Assembly: GCA_951813625.1 (NCBI GenBank)
Contig: CATOTS010000011.1
Coordinates: 62,001-126,000, forward strand
Origin: an uncultured Caldilineaceae bacterium
Lineage (GTDB): Bacteria > Chloroflexota > Anaerolineae > Caldilineales > Caldilineaceae
DNA: 64,000 nt
Reading direction: 5' to 3'
Numbering within the stretch: the stretch's first letter is position 1; every line of letters starts with the position of its first letter. Shown here piece by piece: positions 45,297-53,550 of the stretch. A program made the translations under genes and the position numbers. Under the pieces are notes generated by a model. The model saw only the letters and a program-made list of their open reading frames with translations. It searched no databases and was not told where the DNA came from.

Positions 45297-45682
45297 GGGT
45301 CAGAGGGCAGGGGCTAGTGGTCAGGAACTGCCGGGGTCGGCGGCTGACGGTCGAATGCGCGAGCGGCGGGGGACGCGCACACACGGCGGCATGGGGACGC
45401 GGCGCGTTGCGGACACGCTGGAATCGCGCAGGCACGATGGCGGGGCGACGGGCCGCCGGTTACGCAGGGCTACATTAGAACCCACAACGGGCGGGAGGAG
45501 GGGTGTCAGGGGGGCGTTGCGGGGGGAGTCCCCCCGCACAAGGGAGGGCCGCAGGCCCGACCGTCCAAAAGGATACAGAAAAGCGTATTCCTCCACTCTG
45601 CCGGAGGGTGGACCGTGGCCTGGCCATGACTCCATTGCTACCCGAGGTATTGAAAATTGTGCCCCAATTTTGGACTGCACCC
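45297..45682 (-). mobile_element. MITE-like element, copy 3 (truncated: head, core and type 2 tail)
   Basis: The terminus TGGACTGCACCC at 45671-45682 is the head end of the family. On the minus strand it is followed by the head block (CATGACTCCATTGCTACCCG type), the core (45506-45565), tail type 2 and the 7-bp-period linker ending near 45297. The second core and second terminus are missing, so it is truncated and no flanking duplication can be scored. It contains no gene. Confidence 0.85.
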
Positions 45683-45696
45683 CTGCACCGGTCATA

Positions 45697-45726
45697 TTGA
45701 CAGCAGGAAAAACCTTACAGTATCAT
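45697..45726 (+). promoter_or_regulatory. Strong sigma-70-type promoter of the liv-type ABC operon
   Basis: A perfect TTGACA (45697-45702) and TATCAT (45721-45726) are 18 bp apart. Transcription would start near 45733, giving an 80-nt leader that ends in GGAGG before the ATG at 45814. The promoter starts 15 bp beyond the edge of the inserted element. Confidence 0.75.
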
Positions 45727-45813
45727 CAAATTCAGCGTGGAACCGTGCGGCTTGACCTATCCGGGAACGATGAATCCCGCCCCCGGAAATTATCAATTGC
45801 GGAGGGCTGAACA

Positions 45814-47067
45814 ATGCAAAAACTGCTATTACGACTCCCGTATCTGTTGATCGCGACGCTGGTCGTGGCTGCCTGCTCGCTGGCGCCTCCCGCGCCGGTC
45901 GATGAGCCGAATACCGCCGCCGCCGCGGACACGGAGAAGATCATCTACCTCGGCGCCGCCGTCAGCGAGACCGGCAAATTCTCGCGCGAAGGAAAGGACA
46001 CGCGCCAGGGCTACGGTGTGTGGCTGGACTGGGTCAACAATGAATACGGCGGCATCAAGGTCGGAGATGAACGGTACAAGGTCGAGCTGATCATGTACGA
46101 CGACGAGGGTGACCCCGACACAGCCGCCCGCCTGGTGGAAAAGCTGATCAACGAGGACCGGGTCGACTTCCTGCTGGGGCCGTACAGCTCCTTCCTGACA
46201 CAGAGCGCCAGCGCGATCGCCGAAAAGTACGACAAGATTATGATCGAGGGCAACGGCGCGGCCGAACCCCTCTTTGAACGCGGCTTCCAGAACCTGTTCG
46301 CAGTCCTGACGCCGGCCGTGAACTATACGCGGTCGGCACTGCAGCTGCTCTCGGCACAGGGCGCCAGGACGGTCGTCATCGCCTACGAGGACACCGCCTT
46401 CCCCACCAGTGTCGCTGATGGCGCGCAGCGCTGGGCTGAGGAGTACGGCCTGGAAGTGCTCGGCATCGAAACCTACCCCGTCAACGTGGCCGATGTCAGC
46501 GGGATCATGTCCAAATTCAAGGAGCTGGAGCCGGATATTTTCATCGGCGGGGGACACTTCAACGATGCCGTCCTCTTCATCCGCGCGGCCAAGGAACTGG
46601 ACTTCAACCCCAAGGCGATGGTTATCACGGTCGGCCCGAGCAACCCGAAGCTGATCGAAGAGGTCGGCGCCGACTCCGAGTACGTCATCGGCCCCACCCA
46701 GTGGGAGGCGTCAATGAGCTACGCCGACGAGTACTTCGGCACCGCGGCTGAATACGCGGCCCGCTACGAGAACCTGTGGGGCGAGCCGCCCACCTACCAG
46801 GCGGCGGAGTCGACCGCGACCGCGCTGGCGCTGCACATCGCGATAGAGCAGGCCGCCTCAATCGACACAGACGCCGTGCGCACGAGCCTGCGGAACCTTG
46901 ACGTGGTCACCTTTTACGGCCCGATAAATTTCGACGAGAAAGGCCGCAACGCCGCCAAACCGATGGGCGCGATCCAGATCCAGAACGGTGAAATTCTTGT
47001 CGTCGCGCCGACGAACGCCGCGGTCTCCGAGCTGAACTATCCTGCGCCGGCCTGGAAAGATCGTTGA
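45814..47067 (+). CDS. Branched-chain-amino-acid-type ABC transporter substrate-binding lipoprotein
   Basis: The 417-residue protein has a signal helix ending VVAACS (lipobox; Cys21) and the LivJ-type periplasmic-binding fold: IYLGAAVSETGKFSREGKDTRQGYGVWLDWVNNEYGGIKV, then ELIMYDDEGDPDTAARLVEKLINEDRVDFLLGPYSS. It binds a hydrophobic amino acid, amide or related solute outside the cell. It is followed by two permease genes, then two ATPase genes, so the system is complete. GGAGG precedes the ATG. Confidence 0.93.
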   Translation: MQKLLLRLPYLLIATLVVAACSLAPPAPVDEPNTAAAADTEKIIYLGAAVSETGKFSREGKDTRQGYGVWLDWVNNEYGGIKVGDERYKVELIMYDDEGDPDTAARLVEKLINEDRVDFLLGPYSSFLTQSASAIAEKYDKIMIEGNGAAEPLFERGFQNLFAVLTPAVNYTRSALQLLSAQGARTVVIAYEDTAFPTSVADGAQRWAEEYGLEVLGIETYPVNVADVSGIMSKFKELEPDIFIGGGHFNDAVLFIRAAKELDFNPKAMVITVGPSNPKLIEEVGADSEYVIGPTQWEASMSYADEYFGTAAEYAARYENLWGEPPTYQAAESTATALALHIAIEQAASIDTDAVRTSLRNLDVVTFYGPINFDEKGRNAAKPMGAIQIQNGEILVVAPTNAAVSELNYPAPAWKDR

Positions 47068-47198
47068 GCTTCCAGTTTTGCGATTCAGATCTCAGTCTAC
47101 AGCCGCAGACGCAGGCTCATGCCGTTCTCTGCAGATGCGGTTGAAGCGATGTTCGGAAGGGTTCACCGAAGGCTTTGGCCTGCGGCGATACCGAAAAC

Positions 47199-47226
47199 GA
47201 AAAACTGGAAACTGAGAACTCTCAAG
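47199..47226. repeat. Degenerate 7-bp-period tract (AACTGGA type)
   Basis: AACTGGA, AACTGAG and AACTCTC directly precede the first permease gene. Like the run at 38180 it ends within a few bases of a start codon. Confidence 0.6.
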
Positions 47227-47227
47227 C

Positions 47228-48118
47228 ATGGACCAACTACTGCAGGCGCTTGTCAGCGGGCTCCTGCTTGGCGGTTTCTACGCCGTTATGGTGCTCGGCT
47301 TCTCGGTGATATGGGGCGTAATGGGCGTGATCAACCTGGCCCACGGCGAGTTCCTCATGATCGGGGCCTACCTCGCCTGGGGGATGTTCCGCCTTTTCGG
47401 GTTGGACCCGTTCGCGTCGTTGGTCCTGATCCTGCCGCTGATGTTTCTGGTCGGCTATCTCCTGCAGATCGTGCTGATAAACCGAGTCGTCGAGCGCCCC
47501 CATCTGATGACTCTGCTCGTCACTTTCGGTGTCTCCATCGCGCTGGCCAACCTCTTCAAAATCCTGTTCGAATCGGACCCCCGTAACGTCGCCGTGAGCT
47601 ACAACGGCTCCGTCGAACTGGCTGGGATCACCTTTCCCATCGTAAAGACGATCATCTTTGTTGCCGCTCTGCTCATCATGCTCTGCCTGCACCTCTTTCT
47701 GCAGCGCAGCCGTCTGGGCAAGTCGATCCGCGCCGCGGCGCAGAACAAGAACGCGGCCCGCATCGTTGGCGTCGACATCAACCGCGTCTACGCCATCACC
47801 GCCGGCATCTGTATCGCGGTTACGGCCGCGGCCGGCGCAATGCTCAGCCCGACGCAGGCGATCTTTCCCTTTATGGGGCCTCCGTTCACGCTCAAGGCGG
47901 TCACCATCACCGCGCTCGGCGGTCTGGGGCGCATCCCCGGCGCGCTCATGGGCGGCATCATCCTTGGCATTGCCGAAATCTTCGTCGCCACCTACGTGCC
48001 CGGCATCGGCACCAACCTCGGTGTCGCCACCAGCTTCGTCCTCCTTGTCCTGATCCTGGTTGTGCGGCCGCAGGGCCTCCTTGGCGGGCTGCGTCCGCTC
48101 GACGCGGAGGCCGAGTGA
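47228..48118 (+). CDS. livH: Branched-chain amino acid ABC transporter permease, LivH type
   Basis: The 296-residue protein begins LQALVSGLLLGGFYAVMVLGFSVIWGVMGVINLAHGEFLMIGAY, the typical LivH start with the NLAHGE motif. It has six to eight helices and TITALGGLGRIPGALMGGIILGIAE at the cytoplasmic coupling region. It forms the membrane channel with the following LivM-type protein, whose ATG overlaps its stop codon. Confidence 0.95.
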   Translation: MDQLLQALVSGLLLGGFYAVMVLGFSVIWGVMGVINLAHGEFLMIGAYLAWGMFRLFGLDPFASLVLILPLMFLVGYLLQIVLINRVVERPHLMTLLVTFGVSIALANLFKILFESDPRNVAVSYNGSVELAGITFPIVKTIIFVAALLIMLCLHLFLQRSRLGKSIRAAAQNKNAARIVGVDINRVYAITAGICIAVTAAAGAMLSPTQAIFPFMGPPFTLKAVTITALGGLGRIPGALMGGIILGIAEIFVATYVPGIGTNLGVATSFVLLVLILVVRPQGLLGGLRPLDAEAE

Positions 48119-49212
48119 TGGGCGCGCAGGGTGAACAGACCGAAACCAAGATCGAGGGCAAGGAAGAAAACGGGGCATCCTCGGCTGAGCCTGCCCGGGA
48201 GCCACATCGATCGCGGCTCAGACAACGGCTGACGCGGCCGTTTGGCAGCTGGACAGGGTTGACGCTGTGGCTGCTGCTGCTTCTGCTGCTCGCAGCCTAT
48301 CCCTACACCGGCGTCTCCAGCCTCGCCCTTTTGGTCGGCAGCCAGATCTTCGTGCTTGTAACGCTGGCCTCCAACTGGAATCTCATCGGCGGGCTGACCG
48401 GCTACGTCGACTTCGGCCATGCCGTATTTTTCGGCATCGGCGCCTATGTCATGGGCATCCTCGTAACCCGCACGCCGCTGCTGATCTCGCCGGAGTGGGG
48501 ATTCTGGCAGGCGCTGCCGGTCAGCGGCGTTGCCGCGGCCATCTTTGCCCTTCTGATCGGGCTGCCGACTTTGCGGCTCAAAGGCCCCTACTTCTCGATC
48601 GCCATGCTCGGCACCTTTATGGCGATGCGCGAGATCGCGCGCGTGCTGCGCCCTATCACCGGCGGCGGCATCGGCCTCAACCTGCCGCCCATCCTCAACC
48701 GCCTGGGCGACTACTACCTGATGCTGGCGGTGATGGGACTGGTCGTGGCGCTGATCTGGTGGATCCGGCGCAGCGAGTTCGGGCAGAGCCTCATCGCGAT
48801 CCGCGAGGACGAGGTCGGCGCCGAAATGCGCGGCATCAACACGACGCTGCATAAGATCGTCGCCTTCATGATCGCGGCCTTCTTCACCGGCATTGTCGGC
48901 GGCTTCTGGGCCTGGCAAAACACATTCATCGACCCCGATGTCGTCTTCATCGAAACGCGCACCGTCGAAATGGTGATGATGTCGATGCTGGGCGGCCTGG
49001 GCACCGTGTGGGGACCGCCGTTGGGCGCGGTGGTCATCTATTTTCTGCAGGATCTCGTCTGGGCCAATCTGTTCGGCGTACATCTGCTCGCGCTGGGCCT
49101 GCTGCTGGTGGTGATGGTGCTCTTCCTGCCTGAGGGCATCCTGGGCACACTGGGCGACCGCAGCAGCACGTCGCTCGGACGCCTTTTGGGGCGCGTTGGC
49201 AAAGGCTCTTAG
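48118..49212 (+). CDS. livM: Branched-chain amino acid ABC transporter permease, LivM type
   Basis: The 364-residue protein has the LivM features LTGYVDFGHAVFFGIGAY and IREDEVGAEMRGINTTLHKIVAFMIAAFFTGIVGGFWAW, and MMSMLGGLGTVWGPPLGAVVIYFLQD as the coupling region. The N-terminal 45 residues are polar and precede the first helix. The ATG at 48118 overlaps the TGA of the LivH gene. Confidence 0.95.
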   Translation: MGAQGEQTETKIEGKEENGASSAEPAREPHRSRLRQRLTRPFGSWTGLTLWLLLLLLLAAYPYTGVSSLALLVGSQIFVLVTLASNWNLIGGLTGYVDFGHAVFFGIGAYVMGILVTRTPLLISPEWGFWQALPVSGVAAAIFALLIGLPTLRLKGPYFSIAMLGTFMAMREIARVLRPITGGGIGLNLPPILNRLGDYYLMLAVMGLVVALIWWIRRSEFGQSLIAIREDEVGAEMRGINTTLHKIVAFMIAAFFTGIVGGFWAWQNTFIDPDVVFIETRTVEMVMMSMLGGLGTVWGPPLGAVVIYFLQDLVWANLFGVHLLALGLLLVVMVLFLPEGILGTLGDRSSTSLGRLLGRVGKGS

Positions 49213-49312
49213 TTGTCGACCGGCGCGCACAGGCCGGCCTGCCGCGTTCGCAAGACAGTCGCGTTCCAATTCACAGGGAAAGGCAGGGCTCCGGGTTTAC
49301 GGGGGGTTTGGG

Positions 49313-49852
49313 ATGCGGAGGGTCCGGTACAATTGCGCGATGAGCCTGGATGGCTTCATTGCCGACGCCAATGATGGGTTCGATTGGATTGTCATCGATC
49401 CTGATATCGATTTTGAGGAACTGTCGGCGCAGTTCGACACCTATCTGATGGGGCGGCGGACGTTTGAGGTTGCCGGCAGGCAGGGTTCGCCGGCAGCCCC
49501 GGAGATCCACAACTACGTTTTCTCCAGGAACCTGCGCCAGAGTGACTATGCGAATGTGAAAGTCATCGGCGAGGACTGGAGAGGGGTGGTGCGTTCGCTG
49601 CGGGCGCAGCCGGGTAAGGATATCTGGTTGTTTGGCGGCGGCCGCCTGTTCGGGAGTCTGTGCCAGGAGGGGCTGGTTGACACGGTGGAAGTGGCGGTAC
49701 TTCCGATCCTGCTGGGGGACGGCATTCCCTTTGTGGCCGGCCTGTCGCGCCGGGTCGAGCTGAAGCTGAAGGGACAAAGGGTCTTTGAGAAGACGGGAAC
49801 GGTGGTCCTCGAGTACGAGGTCGGCAGGATCGCTGCCCCGCCAGAACCATAA
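49313..49852 (+). CDS. RibD C-terminal/dihydrofolate-reductase-like protein
   Basis: The 179-residue protein begins MRRVRYNCAMSLDGFIADANDGFDW, the RibD-C/DHFR-type start. YLMGRRTFEVAGRQG, DIWLFGGGRLFGSLCQEGLVDTVEVAVLPILLGDGIPF, and a C-terminal b-hairpin complete the fold. Such proteins reduce a pterin-, riboflavin- or related substrate with NADPH, but the substrate here is unknown. The frame runs upstream to 49196, but ATG 49313 fits the family. It sits between the livM- and livG-type genes on the same strand, splitting the transporter operon. Confidence 0.88.
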   Translation: MRRVRYNCAMSLDGFIADANDGFDWIVIDPDIDFEELSAQFDTYLMGRRTFEVAGRQGSPAAPEIHNYVFSRNLRQSDYANVKVIGEDWRGVVRSLRAQPGKDIWLFGGGRLFGSLCQEGLVDTVEVAVLPILLGDGIPFVAGLSRRVELKLKGQRVFEKTGTVVLEYEVGRIAAPPEP

Positions 49853-49875
49853 CGAGCGTTTCGTCCAGACAGATC

Positions 49876-50625
49876 ATGCCTTCAGACAAACAGCCCTTGC
49901 TTGAGGGGCATACCGTTTCCAAATACTTTGGCGGACTGGCCGCGGTCAACAATGTCGATTTCGCGGTCTATCCCGGCGAAATCGTCGGCCTGATCGGGCC
50001 GAACGGCAGCGGCAAGACGACCCTGTTCGACTGCCTGAGCCGCCTGCAGAAGATCGACAGCGGCAAAATCCTGTTCAGAGGCCGCGATGTGACGCGGGCG
50101 CGTCCCTATCAGATCGCCAGAATGGGGCTGACGCGCACCTTCCAGTCGGTGCGCGTCTACCGCAAAATGAGCGTACTCAGCAATATGCTGATCAGCCACC
50201 AGTGGCGCGACACTTCTCTCCTTCGCATGCTCCAGCCCAGCCCTGCCAACACCGCGCGCCGCGCGCATGAACTCCTGGAATTCCTGCAGATCGAGCGGCT
50301 TGCCGGCGAGCAGGCAGGCCACCTTTCGGGCGGACAGCGCCGCCTGCTCGAAATCGGCATGGCGCTGATGCCCGATCCCGACATCCTGCTCCTGGACGAG
50401 GCCACCTCGGGCGTCAATCCAACGCTTATCGAGACGATCAAAGACCGCATCCGCGCGCTCAACGAACAGGGGAAGACCTTTCTCCTGATTGAGCACAACA
50501 TCAACTTCATCGCCGACCTCTGCAGCCGTGTCTACGTGCTCAACCACGGCGAAAAGCTGGCCGAGGGCACGCCTGCAGAGATCCTGCAAAACGAAGCGGT
50601 GATCGATGCCTATTTCGGCGCATAG
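49876..50625 (+). CDS. livG: Branched-chain amino acid ABC transporter ATP-binding protein, LivG type
   Basis: The 249-residue ATPase begins with VSKYFGGLAAVNNVDFAVYPGEIVGLIGPNGSGKTTLFDCLS (Walker A). The signature LSGGQRRLLEIGMALMPDPDILLLDEATSGVNP is the ABC signature plus Walker B, and the switch His is in LLIEHNI. The VIDAYFG C-terminus is typical of LivG. It powers the LivH/LivM channel together with LivF, 59 nt downstream. Confidence 0.95.
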   Translation: MPSDKQPLLEGHTVSKYFGGLAAVNNVDFAVYPGEIVGLIGPNGSGKTTLFDCLSRLQKIDSGKILFRGRDVTRARPYQIARMGLTRTFQSVRVYRKMSVLSNMLISHQWRDTSLLRMLQPSPANTARRAHELLEFLQIERLAGEQAGHLSGGQRRLLEIGMALMPDPDILLLDEATSGVNPTLIETIKDRIRALNEQGKTFLLIEHNINFIADLCSRVYVLNHGEKLAEGTPAEILQNEAVIDAYFGA

Positions 50626-50684
50626 AGGCAGTGGCAGCGGAAGGTTGGCAGTGAGTGAAAACAGGAGACGCGAAAGAACGCTCT

Positions 50685-51407
50685 ATGTCCTCGCCGCTTC
50701 TCGTCGTTGACGACATCTACGCCGGGTACCAGGATTTCGACATCCTCAAGGGTGTTTCGCTTGCCGTGAATTCCGGGGAGATTGTCTGCGTCATCGGGCC
50801 GAACGGCGCCGGCAAGTCGACCGTATTCAAAGCTGTCTACGGGCTGATCGGCGTGCGCCGGGGAACTGTGCGCTTCGACGGGCAGGAGATCACCAATGAC
50901 CGGCCCCAGGACGTGCTGAGCGCCGGCATCTCGATCGTGCCCCAGCTGCGCAGCGTCTTTGCCCAGATGACGGTGATGGAAAACCTCGAGATGGGCATGT
51001 ACCTCGAACACAACCAGGCGCGCATCGACCAGCGCATCCAGTACATTTTCGAGCTGTTCCCGCGGCTGGCGGAACGGCGAACGCAGATGGCCGGCACGAT
51101 GTCAGGCGGCGAACAACGCATGCTGGAGATCGGCCGCGCGCTGATGCTGGAACCGAAGATTGTGATGATGGACGAGCCGAGTGCGGGCCTGTCGCCGCTG
51201 ATCACGCGCATGATCTTCGAAAACATCCGCCGTCTCAACGATGAAATCGGACTGACCGTGCTGATGATCGAGCAGAACGCCCGCCAGGGCCTCGAAGCCA
51301 GTCACAGAGGCTATGTGCTCGAACTGGGCCGCAACGCCTACGAGGGGAGGGCGCAGGCGCTGCTGGACAACCGCGACGTGCGCCGCGCCTTTTTGGGGGG
51401 TTCATGA
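50685..51407 (+). CDS. livF: Branched-chain amino acid ABC transporter ATP-binding protein, LivF type
   Basis: The protein is 240 residues from ATG 50685. It has VVDDIYAGYQDFDILKGVSLAVNSGEIVCVIGPNGAGKSTVF (Walker A), MSGGEQRMLEIGRALMLEPKIVMMDEPSAGLSP and the switch region LMIEQNARQGLEASHRGYVLELG. An in-frame GTG at 50655 would add ten residues. The AGGAG at about 50664 lies within that extension, 16-20 nt before the ATG, so both starts are possible. Confidence 0.95.
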   Translation: MSSPLLVVDDIYAGYQDFDILKGVSLAVNSGEIVCVIGPNGAGKSTVFKAVYGLIGVRRGTVRFDGQEITNDRPQDVLSAGISIVPQLRSVFAQMTVMENLEMGMYLEHNQARIDQRIQYIFELFPRLAERRTQMAGTMSGGEQRMLEIGRALMLEPKIVMMDEPSAGLSPLITRMIFENIRRLNDEIGLTVLMIEQNARQGLEASHRGYVLELGRNAYEGRAQALLDNRDVRRAFLGGS

Positions 51408-51539
51408 CCTCAATTGCATCAGTATCCTCCACGACAACAGAAGTAACGGATTCGCAGGTTTGCCGTCCGCTTGAACCCGGACGCGCACCCCCAATTTGCG
51501 GTCGTCCGCGTGCAGGAAGGGGAGGTGAACCCGCTAGTG

Positions 51540-51545
51540 TATAAT
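51540..51545 (+). promoter_or_regulatory. Putative -10 box of the VapC toxin-antitoxin pair
   Basis: TATAAT, preceded directly by TG, lies 45 nt before the putative antitoxin start. No clear -35 is present, so an extended -10-like promoter is possible. Confidence 0.5.
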
Positions 51546-51589
51546 GTGTGCGGAGTGGCGAGACAGATGGTTGAAGCGCGAGAGGAACA

Positions 51590-51754
51590 ATGTGGAAAGC
51601 ATCGTATAAGCATGAATTGGAAAACTTGAACATGAAGCCGTTTCGGGTAGTTCCACACAGCAGCGAGTATGTCCCCGGAGTGGATCCGAAAAGACTGAAA
51701 GAAAAGATCTACGAACTTGATGACGAGCTCTTCGTCAAGAAGAGCGGGAAATGA
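51590..51754 (+). CDS. Putative antitoxin of a VapC pair
   Basis: A 54-residue frame opens at ATG 51590 with AGAGGA upstream. It encodes a charged, Lys/Glu/Asp-rich small protein whose C-terminus is predicted helical (KRLKEKIYELDDELFVKKSG). It ends in TGA overlapping the ATG of the PIN gene (ATGA), the classical layout of a translationally coupled antitoxin-toxin pair. It does not match a VapB family I recognise. The frame is too short for standard tracks and would be missed. Confidence 0.7.
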   Translation: MWKASYKHELENLNMKPFRVVPHSSEYVPGVDPKRLKEKIYELDDELFVKKSGK

Positions 51755-52176
51755 TCGTACCGGATGTCAACTTGTTGGTCTTCACCTATCACCGGCAGAG
51801 CCCCTACCACCAAGCCGCCAGGCATTGGTGGGAAGGATTGGTCAACGGAACAGAAACTGTTGGGTTGCCTTGGGCGGTATCAATGGGGTTTGTGCCCTTA
51901 ATGGCCAACCCTAGAGTTTTGGTAAACCCGATGTCGCCATCAGAAGCCTTGGAACGAGTCGAAAGTTGGTTTCAGTATGGCCATGTCCAACCGATTGACC
52001 CTGGAGCTGAACACTTGACCCATATGCAGAACATTCTAGACGCTGCCACTGGCGGCGCGAACTTGGTGGCGGATGCGCACATCGCTGCGCTCGCAATCGA
52101 ACACCGGGCGGTGCTGCATTCCCACGATTTGGACTTCGGACGATTTCCTGACCTCCAATGGCTCAATCCTCTCTGA
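51751..52176 (+). CDS. PIN-domain toxin, VapC type
   Basis: The 141-residue protein has the PIN-domain start MIVPDVNLLVFTYHR, in which Asp5 is the first metal ligand. The later acidic residues are in NLVADAHIAALAIEH and HSHDLDFGRFPDLQWLNP. VapC PIN toxins cut tRNA or rRNA when freed from the antitoxin. The start overlaps the stop of the 54-residue upstream frame. Confidence 0.9.
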   Translation: MIVPDVNLLVFTYHRQSPYHQAARHWWEGLVNGTETVGLPWAVSMGFVPLMANPRVLVNPMSPSEALERVESWFQYGHVQPIDPGAEHLTHMQNILDAATGGANLVADAHIAALAIEHRAVLHSHDLDFGRFPDLQWLNPL

Positions 52177-52482
52177 TTTCCTCGTCGATTGCAACCCGAT
52201 AGTAGCGAAGACCACCATTCATTATCGACTGTTAGAATGCAGCTTCATGGCTTCCCGTTCATTGTCGTGTCACTGTCCGACCAAATTCTCCTCTACGAAA
52301 GACAGACGCTTTACAGGCGTTTCATTCACCAATATGGTACGTCGATAAATCGCCCAGTTTGGAGGACGCGTTATCGATTAGACTGGAGTTGTATCAGGGA
52401 TCGAACGGGACCCACATTCCACAAGTTCAACTTAATCGGCGAATGATTCGCCATCGTCATTCGCGTTCCAGAACACTCGCAC
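52177..52482. other. Intergenic gap with no supported gene
   Basis: This 306-bp gap between the toxin and thyX holds no recognised domain, only short open frames. Base composition is lower in GC than the flanks. It may hold the thyX promoter, but no clear -35/-10 pair was found. Confidence 0.4.
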
Positions 52483-53550
52483 ATGAACATCGATCTCGTC
52501 GCCTACTCCCAAGCCAACCCGGCGCTCGACCCTTCCGAGCTCCAAGAAACGAGCGACCTGGCCACGATCTGGAACGGCGCCAGCACTTTCCCCGAAAACG
52601 TCATCGAATATGCCGGCCGCGTCTGCTACCGCAGCACCAAGCGCATGGGCACCGCGCCGCGCTTCATCGTCAACCGCGTCAAGGAGGGCCACGAGGACAT
52701 CATCGAACACATCGTGGCAACGGTGCGCGTGCGCGACAGCGAGGAACCGTTGCGCTGGAGAATGCTCAACCGGCACTGCGAGGTGACCGAGGAACCGGAC
52801 GGCAGCTGGCTCGTCAGCGCCAATACACGCGTCTGGCTGGAATTCTTCCGCCGCGGGATCGCTCTGCAGGCGCTGCCCCATCTGCAGGCGATCGCGCCCA
52901 GAGTCTACGCCGAGTTTGCCGAAGGGGAAGCGGGCGGCAACGGTTCAAGCCCTGCTGCCGCGCCGCCGCCAATGTCCAACCCTGCCCTGGATCTGTCATG
53001 CCTGCGTCCGCGCGAGGAAGACCCGCTGCGGGTGACGCTCCTGGCCTTCACGCAGCCGGGGCTTGCCGATGCCAAGGCCCAGCTCCATCACGGGTCGGCC
53101 ACATTCTTCTTCGAAGGGATCAGCCGCGCCTGCACCCATCAACTCGTGCGCCACCGGCTCGCCAGCTTCAGCCAGGAATCGCAGAGGTATGTCGATCTAA
53201 GCAAAGGCGGTTGGAATGCCGTCATACCCCCGGCCTTTGAAGGCAACGATGAAGCCCAGGCCAAGTTGAATGAGGCTTGGGACTACCTGCAAGCCGTCTA
53301 TGTAGAGCTACGGCAGATGGGCATTCGCAAGGAGGACGCCCGCTTTCTCCTGCCCAATGCCACCGAGACCCGCGTCGTCACCAGCATGAACTTCGCCGCC
53401 TGGAGCCACTTCCTCTGGCTGCGCGCGGTTGACAAGGCCGCCCAGTGGGAGATTCGCCGCCTCGGCCAGCTTGCGCTGGAAATGCTCTACACCATCGCGC
53501 CCGCCGTCTTCGAAAAACATTGGAACGTATATCAGGAGATGAAAGAGTGA
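52483..53550 (+). CDS. thyX: Flavin-dependent thymidylate synthase ThyX with an extra middle segment
   Basis: The 355-residue protein contains the ThyX signature [13 protein letters not shown] at about 222-234, preceded by [15 protein letters not shown]. The N-terminal part shows [10 protein letters not shown] and GHEDIIEH, which in ordinary ThyX (about 220-250 residues) directly precede the signature. Here about 100 residues separate them ([13 protein letters not shown]...[19 protein letters not shown]), so the protein is longer than usual. ThyX makes dTMP from dUMP using FAD and methylene-THF. Its stop overlaps the GTG start of the nucleotide-sugar dehydrogenase. Confidence 0.92.
   Translation: MNIDLVAYSQANPALDPSELQETSDLATIWNGASTFPENVIEYAGRVCYRSTKRMGTAPRFIVNRVKEGHEDIIEHIVATVRVRDSEEPLRWRMLNRHCEVTEEPDGSWLVSANTRVWLEFFRRGIALQALPHLQAIAPRVYAEFAEGEAGGNGSSPAAAPPPMSNPALDLSCLRPREEDPLRVTLLAFTQPGLADAKAQLHHGSATFFFEGISRACTHQLVRHRLASFSQESQRYVDLSKGGWNAVIPPAFEGNDEAQAKLNEAWDYLQAVYVELRQMGIRKEDARFLLPNATETRVVTSMNFAAWSHFLWLRAVDKAAQWEIRRLGQLALEMLYTIAPAVFEKHWNVYQEMKE

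Noticed and set aside
45274-45810. A 178-residue plus-strand frame reading RGALRGESPRTREGRRPDRPKG
   Set aside because: It lies inside the inserted element and appears in other frames and truncated forms at the other copies. The conservation is at DNA level, with hairpins, not at codon level.
52189-52446. An 85-residue frame between the VapC and ThyX genes
   Set aside because: It has no recognised domain and no convincing ribosome site. The region is left as an unassigned gap.
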